From contig CAVVGE010000019.1 of NCBI GenBank assembly GCA_963747735.1, positions 310,001-374,000 of the forward strand: a DNA stretch of 64,000 nt, read 5' to 3'. Below are positions 45,031-53,728 of the stretch, piece after piece. Under the pieces are notes generated by a model. It did no database searches. It worked only from the letters and a program-made list of their open reading frames with translations, and was not told the DNA's origin. The translations under genes and the position numbers were made by a program. The stretch comes from AP-15 sp963747735 (lineage in GTDB: Bacteria > Pseudomonadota > Alphaproteobacteria > ATCC43930 > CGMCC-115725). Position 1 is the stretch's first letter; each line of letters opens with the position of its first letter.

Positions 45031-46044
45031 TCAGCGGCGCTTGCGGCCGATCATCATGAAAAGCCCGCCGTCGCGGCCGCCTTGCGCCAGCATGGCGAGC
45101 TGGATCGCGAGATGGCGCGCGGCGCCGCCGGGGGGTTGCGGCTCGAACAACGCGGTGGCCGCGGTAAACGGGGCGCCGTCGGCGCGTGGGATGCTGGCGA
45201 GGAAATCGACGCCGGCCCGGTCGAACCAGCGCATGATCTCGGCGATCGAATGGCGGGTTTCATGCGGGTGCTGGTACTGGTCGCGAAACCAGGCCTCGCG
45301 CTGCGCGGCACCTGGGCCGGCCGCGGCGAGCCGCCGGTCGAGAAAATGGGCGGCCGGGCCAAACCGCGCAAAGGCCCAGCGCCGCGCCAAGGTGGCGAGC
45401 CGCGCATAGCGGTTGTAGAGCCCGACCAGCACGACGCCGCCGGGCTTTACCGCCTGCAGCAACGCTTCGAAGCCGCCTTGCGCGTCCCCGGTGTGGTGCA
45501 GCACGCCATTGGCGATGACCATATCGAGGCTCGCCGCGCGAAACGGCGGGCGAAATAAATTCATTTGCAGAAAGGCCGCGTTGGAGATCCCTGCTCTGGC
45601 GCGAAACTCGTTCGCCAGCCGCAGCGAATTGAGGCAGACGTCGCCGCCAAACAACCGCCGGCCCGCCGAGAGCCCGAGGAAATTCGTCAATTGCCCGGTG
45701 CCGCAGCCGGCTTCGAGCACGACAGCGTCACCCGGCAGCGCCCGATCGAGCGCGCGCAGAAAGAGGTTGCGCCCGGCCTTTGCCGCCAAGGTCTCGCGGG
45801 TCTCGCCGTCGGCATAGTTCGGGAACGGCGTCGCCTCGTAGAACGCTTTGACCAGATCGGTCACGTCGCCGGCGCAGGCTTGCGGATCGGTCGGGGCGAA
45901 GAGACGCGCAATGCCGTCCTCGACCGGGTAGCGCCGGGTCCCGTCGGCCGTCGCGAACCCGTCCTCGGTCGCAGTGAGCGACGCGCCGGTGACCGGGCAG
46001 GCAAGGAGATCAGCGCAGTCGCGCAGCGGTGCTGAGATCACCAT
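45031..46044 (-). CDS. SAM-dependent methyltransferase with N-terminal Trm112-like segment
   Basis: The start at 46044 has CGGAGGGGG upstream; longer frames to 46212 are unlikely. The 337-residue product opens with a Trm112-like beta segment (LLACPVTGASLTATEDGFAT) and then a class I fold: VLEAGCGTGQLTNFLG (about 110-125), GGDVCLNSLRLAN and DMVIANGVLHHTGD. A C-terminal helical region follows (AHFLDRRLAAAGPG; WFDRAGVDFLASIPRAD). The substrate is unknown. It is divergent in outlook from the PEP-CTERM gene, separated by its promoter region. Confidence 0.85.
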   Translation of the reverse strand: MVISAPLRDCADLLACPVTGASLTATEDGFATADGTRRYPVEDGIARLFAPTDPQACAGDVTDLVKAFYEATPFPNYADGETRETLAAKAGRNLFLRALDRALPGDAVVLEAGCGTGQLTNFLGLSAGRRLFGGDVCLNSLRLANEFRARAGISNAAFLQMNLFRPPFRAASLDMVIANGVLHHTGDAQGGFEALLQAVKPGGVVLVGLYNRYARLATLARRWAFARFGPAAHFLDRRLAAAGPGAAQREAWFRDQYQHPHETRHSIAEIMRWFDRAGVDFLASIPRADGAPFTAATALFEPQPPGGAARHLAIQLAMLAQGGRDGGLFMMIGRKRR

Positions 46045-46106
46045 AGACCCCCTCCGTTGCTCAGAGGCATTAAGATGATTCAGCGTGGTGTCTTCTTGGT
46101 CGTCTT

Positions 46107-46122
46107 CCCGGCGAAGGCCGGG
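46107..46122. repeat. Short GC hairpin of a dispersed type
   Basis: CCCGGCGAAGGCCGGG forms a 5-bp stem in the 263-base gap between the methyltransferase and the 43-aa gene. TTCCCGGCGAAGGCCGGGAC is a word often seen in intergenic repeats of related genomes. Nothing else was recognised in the gap. Confidence 0.35.
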
Positions 46123-46307
46123 ACCCATTTCTGCCGTGGGCACCGGGCGGAGCCTGTCCTCGGGCCGGCCACCGGCCGGACCCGTGGGCCGGTGTGGCGA
46201 GGTTTTCGGCATCAGCGTTTGGTTGCCGCAGCTGATAAATCACGTCAATTGGTCTGAGCATCAGAGTTGCGCCAGCTCGGGTCCGGGCCCCAACGCGGCC
46301 GGGAGGC

Positions 46308-46439
46308 TCACCACAGCGTATAGATGTTGCGGGCGGTGTCTTCGGCTTGCGTGCGGCGGGGCCGGCGCAGGCGAAGGGCGGCGACGCCAACCAGGCCGAG
46401 CCCGACAAGCGCCACGACGATCCAAAGCTCGATCGGCAT
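46308..46439 (-). CDS. 43-residue single-pass membrane protein
   Basis: Too short for most gene finders, but it starts ATG 46439 six bases after the SGNH hydrolase stop, with GGGCGGG upstream. It encodes MPIELWIVVALVGLGLVGVA, then ALRLRRPRRTQAEDTARNIY and TLW. One transmembrane helix is followed by a basic cytoplasmic tail. Tight spacing suggests translation with the hydrolase. No known family. Confidence 0.55.
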   Translation of the reverse strand: MPIELWIVVALVGLGLVGVAALRLRRPRRTQAEDTARNIYTLW

Positions 46440-46445
46440 CCCGCC

Positions 46446-47648
46446 CTACCCGCCCCTCTTTTGCCGGTCGATCGCGGCGGCGACAAACGGCAGCATCGCC
46501 TCGGCCACCATCGCGTTGCCGGTTTCCGAAAGATGATAGGCGTCAATATAGACGGGATCGTCGAGCGCATCAAAAATCGCCGACAGATCGACCGCGTCGC
46601 CGGAAGCGGCGATTTCCGGATGACGGCGATAGGCCTCGATGACGAGCCGATAAAAGCGGCGCCGCAATGCGACATCGGTCGTGTAATCGGCCTCGAAGCG
46701 GGTCTCGTCGGCGGATTTCCGCTCCTTGGTCGTGATCACCGGCTGCCAGAAAAAGAGCGTTGCGAAACCGTGCTCGCGCGCCGTCAGCCGCACCAGCCGT
46801 AGATTGGCGGCATAGGCCGCGACCACCCTTTCGGCGAGCTCGGGCAAATCAATTCGCGACAGATCGGCGTCGGGTCCGGGCAACGGGCCTTGCAGCCGCA
46901 GCCCGGTCAGCTTGCGCAGGCGGCGCAAGGTGCGCGGGACCGCGCTCATCAGCGCCGCGGCATAGAGGTCGCCGCGCCGGTCGGGATGCAGCAAATTAAA
47001 CTCGGCGCGGCGGCGGCCCTCGTTGAACACCGCGTCGGCCCGCCCGCTCTGCTCGGCAGAGGCGATCTCGTTGATGCCGTCATAAAACAGCGCGAGATCC
47101 GGCCGCCCTCCTCCTTTCAACAGCTGGTGCAGGCCAACCGCCTCCTGCGTGCTGTTGTGGCCGAGCTGGCCAAAATTGGCGACCGCGGCGCAATGGCCCT
47201 GCTCGGCCAGGCGGCGGGCAAGCACGGCCGGGATCGTCGCGTCGTCGCGCGCACCCATCCCCATCATCGTCGAGCCGCCAAAACAAAGGATGCGGAGGGT
47301 GCCGGGCCCCGCCCTCTCCTCGCCCGGGGTCGGCCGCAAGCCGCGCTCGTCGAGCGTGATATAGCTGCCGTGCGCCGGGCGCTGCCACCATTCGACATAA
47401 GGCCGCCAATCGACCCGCACCAGACGGTGGAATTCGTCAAAATAGCGTATCGCCCAGGCCGCACCCTGATAGGCGTCGGCATTCGCCGCGCGGTCGGGCC
47501 GTCCCCACCGGCGATAGCGCAGCCGCCGGCTCATCGCGCGCAGCCAATCGACGCCGAATTCGAGGAACAGCACGACGATGATGATCAGGCCGACGACGTG
47601 CCAGACCGCCAGAACGAACCGGCCGAGGGAGTGCAGCAGGACCGTCAT
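46446..47648 (-). CDS. Membrane-anchored SGNH/GDSL hydrolase
   Basis: A 400-residue protein. An N-terminal TM (LAVWHVVGLIIIVVLFLEFG) anchors an SGNH fold with block I LCFGGSTMMG (Ser nucleophile), block II FGQLGHNSTQE, block III YDGINEI (Glu replacing the usual Asn-Asp pattern) and block V YIDAYHLSETGN (Asp-His). The family acts on ester-linked acyl groups of lipids or polysaccharides. Neighbouring small membrane and methyltransferase genes fit an envelope role, which is an inference. Confidence 0.85.
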   Translation of the reverse strand: MTVLLHSLGRFVLAVWHVVGLIIIVVLFLEFGVDWLRAMSRRLRYRRWGRPDRAANADAYQGAAWAIRYFDEFHRLVRVDWRPYVEWWQRPAHGSYITLDERGLRPTPGEERAGPGTLRILCFGGSTMMGMGARDDATIPAVLARRLAEQGHCAAVANFGQLGHNSTQEAVGLHQLLKGGGRPDLALFYDGINEIASAEQSGRADAVFNEGRRRAEFNLLHPDRRGDLYAAALMSAVPRTLRRLRKLTGLRLQGPLPGPDADLSRIDLPELAERVVAAYAANLRLVRLTAREHGFATLFFWQPVITTKERKSADETRFEADYTTDVALRRRFYRLVIEAYRRHPEIAASGDAVDLSAIFDALDDPVYIDAYHLSETGNAMVAEAMLPFVAAAIDRQKRGG

Positions 47649-47680
47649 CGAGGGGCTTTGCTCTCGAGCTCATCGGCGGC

Positions 47681-47779
47681 GCCCCCCTCACCCTTCCCTC
47701 TCCCCCCGATCGGGGGGAGAGGGTTGCATAGGGTTGGCGAGACCGTGTCGAGCCTTACCCGGAGCTGGGTGAGGGGGGC
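47681..47779. repeat. Nested inverted-repeat element (MITE/REP-like)
   Basis: Outer arms GCCCCCCTCACCC and GGGTGAGGGGGGC are perfect 13-base complements. Just inside the left arm lies a perfect 28-base palindrome (47696-47723) centred on CCCCCCGATCGGGGGG. The element fills the gap between the SGNH hydrolase start and the end of the LLM oxidoreductase gene. It could act as a terminator for the LLM gene, which is read towards it, but it has no T-run. Confidence 0.7.
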
Positions 47780-47818
47780 GGGATCGCCTGAGCGGCTCCT
47801 GCGCGGTCGCGACAAAGC

Positions 47819-48865
47819 TCAGCTTACGGCGCGGCGCGGCGGAGCCTCGGCAAAACGCGGCATGACCTCGCGGGCAAAGCGTCGCAAGCTTGCGCGGCCG
47901 CGCACACCGCCACCCGAGCCGCCGCCATTGATCAACACATAGCCGGCGCCGGCTGCGCGCAGCTCGTCGAGGCGCGCGGCGATGTGGCCGGGGGTGCCGT
48001 ACATGGCGCTCGCCTCGTTGACCACGCGCGGGTCGCCGGTGGCGCGGTCGGGGCCGCCATGCACGGTGCCGTCGGGCCGGGTCGCGAGCTTCAATTGGCG
48101 CAGCCGGTTGGCGAGCCGCCGCTCCATCGCCGCTTCCCGCTCGGCGGCGCCGTCGCAGACAAAAAAGGCGCGGGTCACCGCCACCTGCATCGCGTCGAAT
48201 CGGCGGCCCTGCGCCTCGGTTTCGGACCGGTAGGCCGCGATGCTGGCGGCGACATCGGCGGGCGCGGCGTATTGGCCGAGCAGCAGATTATAGCCTTGCG
48301 CCGCGACCCGGCGGATCGAGCGCTCGCTGCCGGCCCCCATCCAGATCGGCGGATGCGGCTGCTGCGCGGTCGGCGGCTCGACCACGATCTCGTCGAATGC
48401 CCAGTATTTGCCGCGGTGCGAGAACGGCTCGTTCGCGGTCCACGCCTTCCGGATCACCTCGAGGCATTCGTCGAAGCGGGCGTCCGCCTCGTCCATATCA
48501 ACGCAAAAACCCTTGAACTCGTTGTAGCGGTAGCCCTTGCCGATGCCGAAATCGAGCCGCCCGCCGGAGAGGAGGTCGAGGGTCGCGGCCTGCTCGGCGA
48601 GCAAGACCGGGTTGTGCCACGGCAATACCATGACGGCGGTGCCGAGGCGCAGCCGGCGGGTGCGCGCGCCAAGCCAGGTCAACAGGTTGATCGTCGCCGA
48701 GACCTGGCCATAGCCGGTGAAATGGTGCTCGACGACAAAGGTCGAGTGAAAGCCGAGCGCCTCGGCCTCGACGTTGTAGTCGATAAAGTCGCGAAACCCC
48801 TCGGCGCTGTCGAATTCCGGGCCGCCCCGCCGGGCCGCCGCACTGCCGAACAAGCCGAACTGCAT
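47819..48865 (-). CDS. LLM-class flavin-dependent oxidoreductase
   Basis: A 348-residue luciferase-like TIM-barrel monooxygenase using reduced FMN or F420. Visible: MQFGLFGSAAARRGG, STFVVEHHFTGYGQVSA, LRLGTAVMVLPWHNPVLLAE and GGRLDFGIGKGYRYNEF, then PHPPIWMGAGSERSI. The substrate is unknown. It is followed upstream (minus-strand order) by the LldD-like gene about 95 bases away. Confidence 0.9.
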   Translation of the reverse strand: MQFGLFGSAAARRGGPEFDSAEGFRDFIDYNVEAEALGFHSTFVVEHHFTGYGQVSATINLLTWLGARTRRLRLGTAVMVLPWHNPVLLAEQAATLDLLSGGRLDFGIGKGYRYNEFKGFCVDMDEADARFDECLEVIRKAWTANEPFSHRGKYWAFDEIVVEPPTAQQPHPPIWMGAGSERSIRRVAAQGYNLLLGQYAAPADVAASIAAYRSETEAQGRRFDAMQVAVTRAFFVCDGAAEREAAMERRLANRLRQLKLATRPDGTVHGGPDRATGDPRVVNEASAMYGTPGHIAARLDELRAAGAGYVLINGGGSGGGVRGRASLRRFAREVMPRFAEAPPRRAVS

Positions 48866-48959
48866 CGCTCCGATCCCCTCCGTGAGCCGCGCGCGACACT
48901 ACGCTGCCCGGTGACCCGTTCCAAATACCTTGCCGGTCTCGACCGGGATGGACGCAGGA

Positions 48960-50153
48960 TCAGCGGTTCGTTTGCCAATCGTCGCGCCATAGGAAATCGG
49001 GGCCGAGCTCGGCGAGGCTGGGGCAGCCGATCTGGGCCATGACGAGGTCGATCTCGCGGCGAAAGATCTCGACCGCCTTGTTGACGCCGGGGATGCCGCC
49101 TGCGGCAGCGCCGTATAGGGTCGGCCGGCCCATAAAGACAAATTTGGCGCCGAGGCAGAGCGCGATCAGGATGTCGGCGCCGCGCCGCACGCCGCTGTCG
49201 AGCATGACCGCTAGCTTGTCGCCGACCGCCGCGTCGACCGCCGGCAACACGTCGAGCGAGCCCGGCGCCTGGTCGAGCTGGCGTCCGCCATGGTTCGAGA
49301 CGATGATCCCGTCGCAGCCGATTTCGGCGCAGCGCAGCGCGTCCTGCGGGCTCATGATCCCCTTGACCACGAGCGCGCGCGGAAAGAGCCGGCGATAGCG
49401 CTCGAGGTCGCGCCAAGTCTGCGCGGCGAACGGCATCAGCGAGCGCGAGAAATTATAGACTTCCTCGGCATTGGCGCGGTTGCGGGCATAGGGCTGCCAG
49501 TTCTGCAGCATCGGCGTGCCGCCGCCGTGCCGCAGGTATTCGGCGATCCAGCCGGGATGGGTCAGCGCCTCCAGCAAAATCGACGGCTTGAGGCTCAATG
49601 CCTGAAACAATCCGCCGCGGACATTGGCAAAGCCGTTTTTGATATTGCGCTCGCGCTTCGATCCGATCGGCACATCGACGGTCAAGACCAAGGCGCCGAG
49701 CCCGGCATCGGCGGCGCGGCGGATCATGTCCTCGCGGACATGGGCGTCGCTTGCGGCGTAAAGCTGATACCAGGCGTTGTCGGGCGCGATCTTCGCCGCC
49801 GCCTCGATCGAATCGTTGCTGGCGCCCGACATGATGTAGGGGATGTTCGCTTCGGCCGCCGCGCGGGCCAGCATCAGATCGGCGCCGCGGCGAAAGAGCC
49901 CGGCGCCGCCGGTCGGCGAAATCCCGAACGGGCTCGCATAGGTGTGTCCGAACAACGTCGCGGTCTGGTCGCGCACCGACACATCGACGAGATAGCGCGG
50001 CAATAATTGGTGCTTATGAAAGGCGGAGGTGTTGGTTTCGAGCCCGCGCTCGTCTTCGAGACCGCCTTCGATAAAGTCGAATGCGATCTTCGGCAGCCGC
50101 CGCTTCGCCATTTTATGCAGGTCTTCGATGTTGACGGCGTCGTTCAGCCTCAT
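48960..50153 (-). CDS. FMN-dependent alpha-hydroxy-acid oxidase (L-lactate dehydrogenase/LldD-like)
   Basis: A 397-residue enzyme oxidising L-2-hydroxy acids to keto acids. The start MRLNDAVNIEDLHKMAKRRL at 50153 is favoured over a longer frame to 50225. Motifs: FDFIEGGLEDERGLE, FGISPTGGAGLFRRG, VLTVDVPIGSKRERN, and the active-site IIVSNHGGRQLDQAPG (catalytic His, substrate Arg), then DSGVRRGADILIALCLGA. L-lactate or mandelate-type substrates are possible. Confidence 0.9.
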   Translation of the reverse strand: MRLNDAVNIEDLHKMAKRRLPKIAFDFIEGGLEDERGLETNTSAFHKHQLLPRYLVDVSVRDQTATLFGHTYASPFGISPTGGAGLFRRGADLMLARAAAEANIPYIMSGASNDSIEAAAKIAPDNAWYQLYAASDAHVREDMIRRAADAGLGALVLTVDVPIGSKRERNIKNGFANVRGGLFQALSLKPSILLEALTHPGWIAEYLRHGGGTPMLQNWQPYARNRANAEEVYNFSRSLMPFAAQTWRDLERYRRLFPRALVVKGIMSPQDALRCAEIGCDGIIVSNHGGRQLDQAPGSLDVLPAVDAAVGDKLAVMLDSGVRRGADILIALCLGAKFVFMGRPTLYGAAAGGIPGVNKAVEIFRREIDLVMAQIGCPSLAELGPDFLWRDDWQTNR

Positions 50154-50345
50154 CTCGTCACGGTCCCTCTGCGGTCCGGCTCTCGTGCAGCGCGCAACAT
50201 GGCGCATTTTTTGGCGGTGCGACAACGCAGAATTGGCGTGCGCCCAGCAGCTTCCCGCCGGGCGCGGCGCACCGGCGATGGGAAGGGCGTCAGATGATCC
50301 GGCGGGGGCCGCGGCCCGGCTGCGACAAGGGCGTCTGCGCGGATG

Positions 50346-51314
50346 CTATTTGCGCACCATTGCGGCGCCGCGGGTCAGCGTCGCGGCAGCCTGGGCGACG
50401 ATCCGCTCGATGATTTCGGCGGCGGCCGGGATATCGTTGACGAGGTCCACCCCTTCACCGGCCCAGACGACGCGAGTAGCAAAATCGTTCGCATCGGCGG
50501 CGAGATACGCCTTTTCGTGATCCTGCCGCCCGGCTTCCAGCACCGCTTCGCGGCCGTGCCATTCGGCGGAGAAGGCGTTGCGCAAGCCGCGGCCGGGATA
50601 GATCGCCGGCCAGGGCGCGCCGCGCACGATGTCGAAGACGCGGGTCTGCTGCGTCTGGTCGCCGCCGGCGGCGAGCGCTGCGGCTTTCATCGCCGGGTCC
50701 CACAGCGATTCGCGCGACGCGGTGAACCGCGTTCCCATCGACACACCGGCCGCCCCCAGATTGAGCGCCGCGGCGAGGCCGCGCCCATCGGCGATCCCGC
50801 CCGCCGCGACCACCGGGATCGGGGCGACGGCGTCGACCACGGCCGGGACAAGGCCCATCGTGCCGCGCGTCGTCCCGGCGTGCCCACCGGCGTCACGTCC
50901 CTGGGCGATGATCACATCGGCACCGGCGGCCGCGGCTTCCTTCGCCTGGGCCAGCGTCTGCACCTGACAGATGATCTTGACGCCGGCGCTCTTGATCCGG
51001 GCGGTGAACGGGGCCGGGTCGCCAAACGACAGCATCACCGCGGCGGGCTGCGCCTCGAGCGCCACATCGAGCGCCGCCGGGTTGCGGTCGAGCGCCCAGA
51101 GAATGAACCCGATCCCGACCCGGGTGTTGCCGGCCTCGGCCAATTCCTGCCGGATGGCCGCGGCATTGGCATAGCCCGACCCGACGAGCCCGAAACCGCC
51201 GGCATTTGTCACTGCGGCGGCGAGCTTGCCGCCGGCTGCCGAGCCCATCGGCGCGAGCAGGATCGGGTGCTCGATCCCGAGCAAGCGGGTCAGCGCGGTT
51301 TCGATGACTGGCAA
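50346..51314 (-). CDS. Nitronate monooxygenase (2-nitropropane dioxygenase family)
   Basis: A 322-residue FMN TIM-barrel that oxidises alkyl nitronates. Motifs: HPILLAPMGSAAGGKLAAAV, GGFGLVGSGYA, QGRDAGGHAGTTRG (catalytic His), PVVAAGGIADGRGLAAALNL and GVSMGTRFTASRES. It is a detoxification enzyme with no clear operon partner. Confidence 0.9.
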   Translation of the reverse strand: MPVIETALTRLLGIEHPILLAPMGSAAGGKLAAAVTNAGGFGLVGSGYANAAAIRQELAEAGNTRVGIGFILWALDRNPAALDVALEAQPAAVMLSFGDPAPFTARIKSAGVKIICQVQTLAQAKEAAAAGADVIIAQGRDAGGHAGTTRGTMGLVPAVVDAVAPIPVVAAGGIADGRGLAAALNLGAAGVSMGTRFTASRESLWDPAMKAAALAAGGDQTQQTRVFDIVRGAPWPAIYPGRGLRNAFSAEWHGREAVLEAGRQDHEKAYLAADANDFATRVVWAGEGVDLVNDIPAAAEIIERIVAQAAATLTRGAAMVRK

Positions 51315-51368
51315 TGGCGGCCCCTTTCGGACTGGATGTGGCGCGCGACAGGAATTGCCGCCCGCCGG

Positions 51369-51833
51369 CTAAAGGCCGAGCTCGGTCAGGCCAGGGTGGT
51401 CCGCCGGTCGCGGGCCGAGCAGCCAGTGGAACCGCCGGTCAGGCTCGCGGATCGGGACGTCGTTGATGCTCGCCTCGCGCCGCCGCATCAGTCCGTCGGC
51501 GTCGAACTCCCACAGCTCGTTGCCGTGCGCGCGGAACCAGCTGCCCGAATCGTCGTGCCATTCGTAGTGGTAGCGCACCGCGATGCGGTTGTCGGCGAAC
51601 GCCCACAATTCCTTGATCAGGCGATAGTCGAGCTCTTTGGCCCATTTGCGCCGCAGAAATTCGATAATCGCCGGGCGGCCCTGGAAAAATTCGGCGCGGT
51701 TGCGCCACCGGCTCTCTTCGGAATAGCCGAGCGCCACCCGTTCGGGCTCTCGGGTGTTCCAGGCATTCTCAGCCAGGCGCACCTTTTCTGTGGCGGTTTC
51801 CGAGGTAAACGGCGGGAGCGGAGGACGGGCCAT
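51369..51833 (-). CDS. NTF2-like (SnoaL/DUF1348) protein
   Basis: A 154-residue small cone-shaped NTF2 fold. TEKVRLAENAWNTREPERVA, SRWRNRAEFFQGRPAIIEFL, RYHYEWHDDSGSWFRAHGNE and RREASINDVPI match DUF1348. Function unknown. It lies upstream of the nitronate monooxygenase on the same strand, 54 bases away, and may be co-transcribed. Confidence 0.85.
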   Translation of the reverse strand: MARPPLPPFTSETATEKVRLAENAWNTREPERVALGYSEESRWRNRAEFFQGRPAIIEFLRRKWAKELDYRLIKELWAFADNRIAVRYHYEWHDDSGSWFRAHGNELWEFDADGLMRRREASINDVPIREPDRRFHWLLGPRPADHPGLTELGL

Positions 51834-52044
51834 TCCTGTTCGCAGACCTCTCGACAGGCGGCGGATATTGTCGCCTTGAGATTATCGAGGTCGGCGACGA
51901 CGCTCAATGCCGAGGGGCCCCGCACCCCGCTTTCGAGCTGCAGCAAAGCTCCGCCAGCAGGTTTTTTTGCGCGATCGCGATGGCTAGCCGCCGTCCCGAT
52001 CGGCTAGGATCGCGGCAATTGCGCCGAGTGGTGAAGGTGACGCC

Positions 52045-52635
52045 ATGAGCAACGCGGCACTCCCGGAACTGGACGGTTTTCGCCGCCGGATGGCGGTGGC
52101 GATCCACGACCATTGGAAATTGTTTTTGGCCGAAGGCGTGGTCATGGTGATCCTCGGGCTGGTGGCGATCGCCGTTCCCGAGGTCGCCAGCCTGGTGATC
52201 GCAATTTTTGTCGGTTGGCTGTTTTTTATCGGCGGGATTTTCCGCACCTGCTCGCTGCTGCGGCATCGGCACATGCCGGGCTTTGTCTGGTCGCTGGCGA
52301 CAGCGGTGCTGGCGATCGTGCTCGGCCTCGTGCTGCTGCTGCGCCCGGCCGCCGGCGTGCTGACCCTGACCTTGGTGCTCGTCGTGTTTTTCATTCTCGA
52401 AGGGATCGGCGCGATCCTGGTCGCGATCGAGCATCGCCGGCACCTGCCGAGCTGGGGCTGGGTGTTGTTCAGCGGCCTCGTCGATCTGCTGCTCGCCTTC
52501 CTGATCTGGGACGGCTGGCCGAGCTCGGCCAGCTGGGCGATCGGCCTCCTCGTCGGGATCAACATGCTGTTTGTCGGGCTGTCGCTGATCATGACCGCGC
52601 TCGCCGCACGGACCATGGCACCCGAAAACCGCTAG
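52045..52635 (+). CDS. HdeD-family membrane protein
   Basis: A 196-residue integral membrane protein with about six hydrophobic helices (VVMVILGLVAIAVPEVASLV; WSLATAVLAIVLGLVLLLRP; LTLVLVVFFILEGIGAILVA) and the HdeD-like stretch GWLFFIGGIFRTCSLLRHRH. HdeD contributes to acid resistance in enterobacteria; in alphaproteobacteria the role is not established. Confidence 0.85.
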   Translation: MSNAALPELDGFRRRMAVAIHDHWKLFLAEGVVMVILGLVAIAVPEVASLVIAIFVGWLFFIGGIFRTCSLLRHRHMPGFVWSLATAVLAIVLGLVLLLRPAAGVLTLTLVLVVFFILEGIGAILVAIEHRRHLPSWGWVLFSGLVDLLLAFLIWDGWPSSASWAIGLLVGINMLFVGLSLIMTALAARTMAPENR

Positions 52636-52754
52636 CCGCGATCGGGCGGAGTGCTTTGCGGCGTGGCGCGGCTTGTCGATGTAATCTCGCCCGTGTCATG
52701 ATTTCTCACCCGCGGCGACCGATCTTCCCGAGGCGTCCGGGTACAGGCGGCAGG

Positions 52755-52847
52755 ATGGCGATCGACACGCTCAAAGTCGCAAAGCGGCTGCGCGAGGCCG
52801 GCTTCACCGAGCCGCAGGCCGAGGCCGTGCTGAGCCGGCCGATCTGA
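52755..52847 (+). pseudogene. N-terminal fragment of a DUF1640-type coiled-coil protein
   Basis: Thirty codons MAIDTLKVAKRLREAGFTEP then QAEAVLSRPI and a stop. The start is typical of DUF1640 proteins (D-T-L-x-x-A-x-x-L-x-x-A-G-F-x-x-x-Q-A-E-A), which continue about 120 residues into a coiled coil and a C-terminal TM. The rest is missing. Confidence 0.5.
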
Positions 52848-52849
52848 GG

Positions 52850-52957
52850 GTGCAGCAGCCGACGATTTTCGAGCTGGTCGTCAATCTGAAGACCGCCGGG
52901 GCGCTCGGCCTCACGCTGCCGCCATCGATCCTCGCCCGCGCCGGCGAGGTCATCGAC
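52850..52957 (+). pseudogene. C-terminal fragment of an ABC transporter substrate-binding protein
   Basis: The sequence QQPTIFELVVNLKTAGALGL followed by TLPPSILARAGEVID is the very conserved C-terminus of PF04392-type substrate-binding proteins (QPTKFELVINLKTAKALGLT). No upstream part is present. The N-terminal fragment of the same family is at 15152-15337. Confidence 0.65.
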
Positions 52958-52981
52958 CAACACCCGAGCCTCGGCGTCGCC

Positions 52982-53728
52982 TCAGCGGGTGGCGTGGCGG
53001 CGCAGCCGGTCTTCGAGACGGGCGAACAGCATATCGGTCAGGATCGCGAAGAGGGCGACGAGCACGGCCCCTTCGATGACGAGCGGCAATTTGTTGGCGA
53101 CGAGGCCGGCGAAAATCGGCGTGCCGAGCGTCAAGGCGCCGACCGTCGAGCCGATCGTGGCAGTGCCGATGGCGATCGTGACCGCGACGCGGATGCCGGC
53201 GAGGATGACCGGGGCGGCCAATGGCAGCTCGACCCGAATGAGCCTTTGCGCCGGTGTCAGGCCCATGCCTTCGGCCGCCTCGCGCACCGCCGCCGGCACC
53301 CCTTCGAGCCCGGCAACCGCGTTTTCGATGATCGGCAAGAGGCTGTAGAGAAAGAGCGCGATCACCGTCGGCAAGGCGCCGAAACCGACGATCGGCACCG
53401 CGATCGCCAGCACCGCAACCGGCGGAAAGGTCTGGCCGATCGCGGCGAGCGCGTTCACCATCGGCCGGAAATCGCGGCCGGCGGGCCTGGTCACGAACAC
53501 GGCCAGGGCAACCCCGACCAACGAAGCAGCAAGGCTCGCGACCGAGACCAGCGCGAATTGCGACAGAAACAGCGCGAGAAAGCTGTCGCGGTCGTAAACG
53601 ACCGGCTCGACGCCGGGAAACATCTGGTGCAGCAGCGGCTTGAGGTCGCCCATCCGCAGCAGCAAGCCAGCGAACAGCAGCCCGACCCACAGGACCGGGC
53701 TCGCCGCCACGGTGCGCGAACGGATCAT
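52982..53728 (-). CDS. yehW: ABC transporter permease, YehW-like (osmolyte uptake)
   Basis: A 248-residue inner-membrane permease with a BPD_transp_1 domain; the EAA loop reads PAAVREAAEGMGLTPAQRLI. It is the last gene of an aminotransferase-SBP-permease-ATPase-permease operon and overlaps the ATPase gene by 4 bases. Lengths and gene order match E. coli yehZYXW, a low-affinity glycine betaine system induced by osmotic or stationary stress. The substrate here may differ. Confidence 0.85.
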   Translation of the reverse strand: MIRSRTVAASPVLWVGLLFAGLLLRMGDLKPLLHQMFPGVEPVVYDRDSFLALFLSQFALVSVASLAASLVGVALAVFVTRPAGRDFRPMVNALAAIGQTFPPVAVLAIAVPIVGFGALPTVIALFLYSLLPIIENAVAGLEGVPAAVREAAEGMGLTPAQRLIRVELPLAAPVILAGIRVAVTIAIGTATIGSTVGALTLGTPIFAGLVANKLPLVIEGAVLVALFAILTDMLFARLEDRLRRHATR

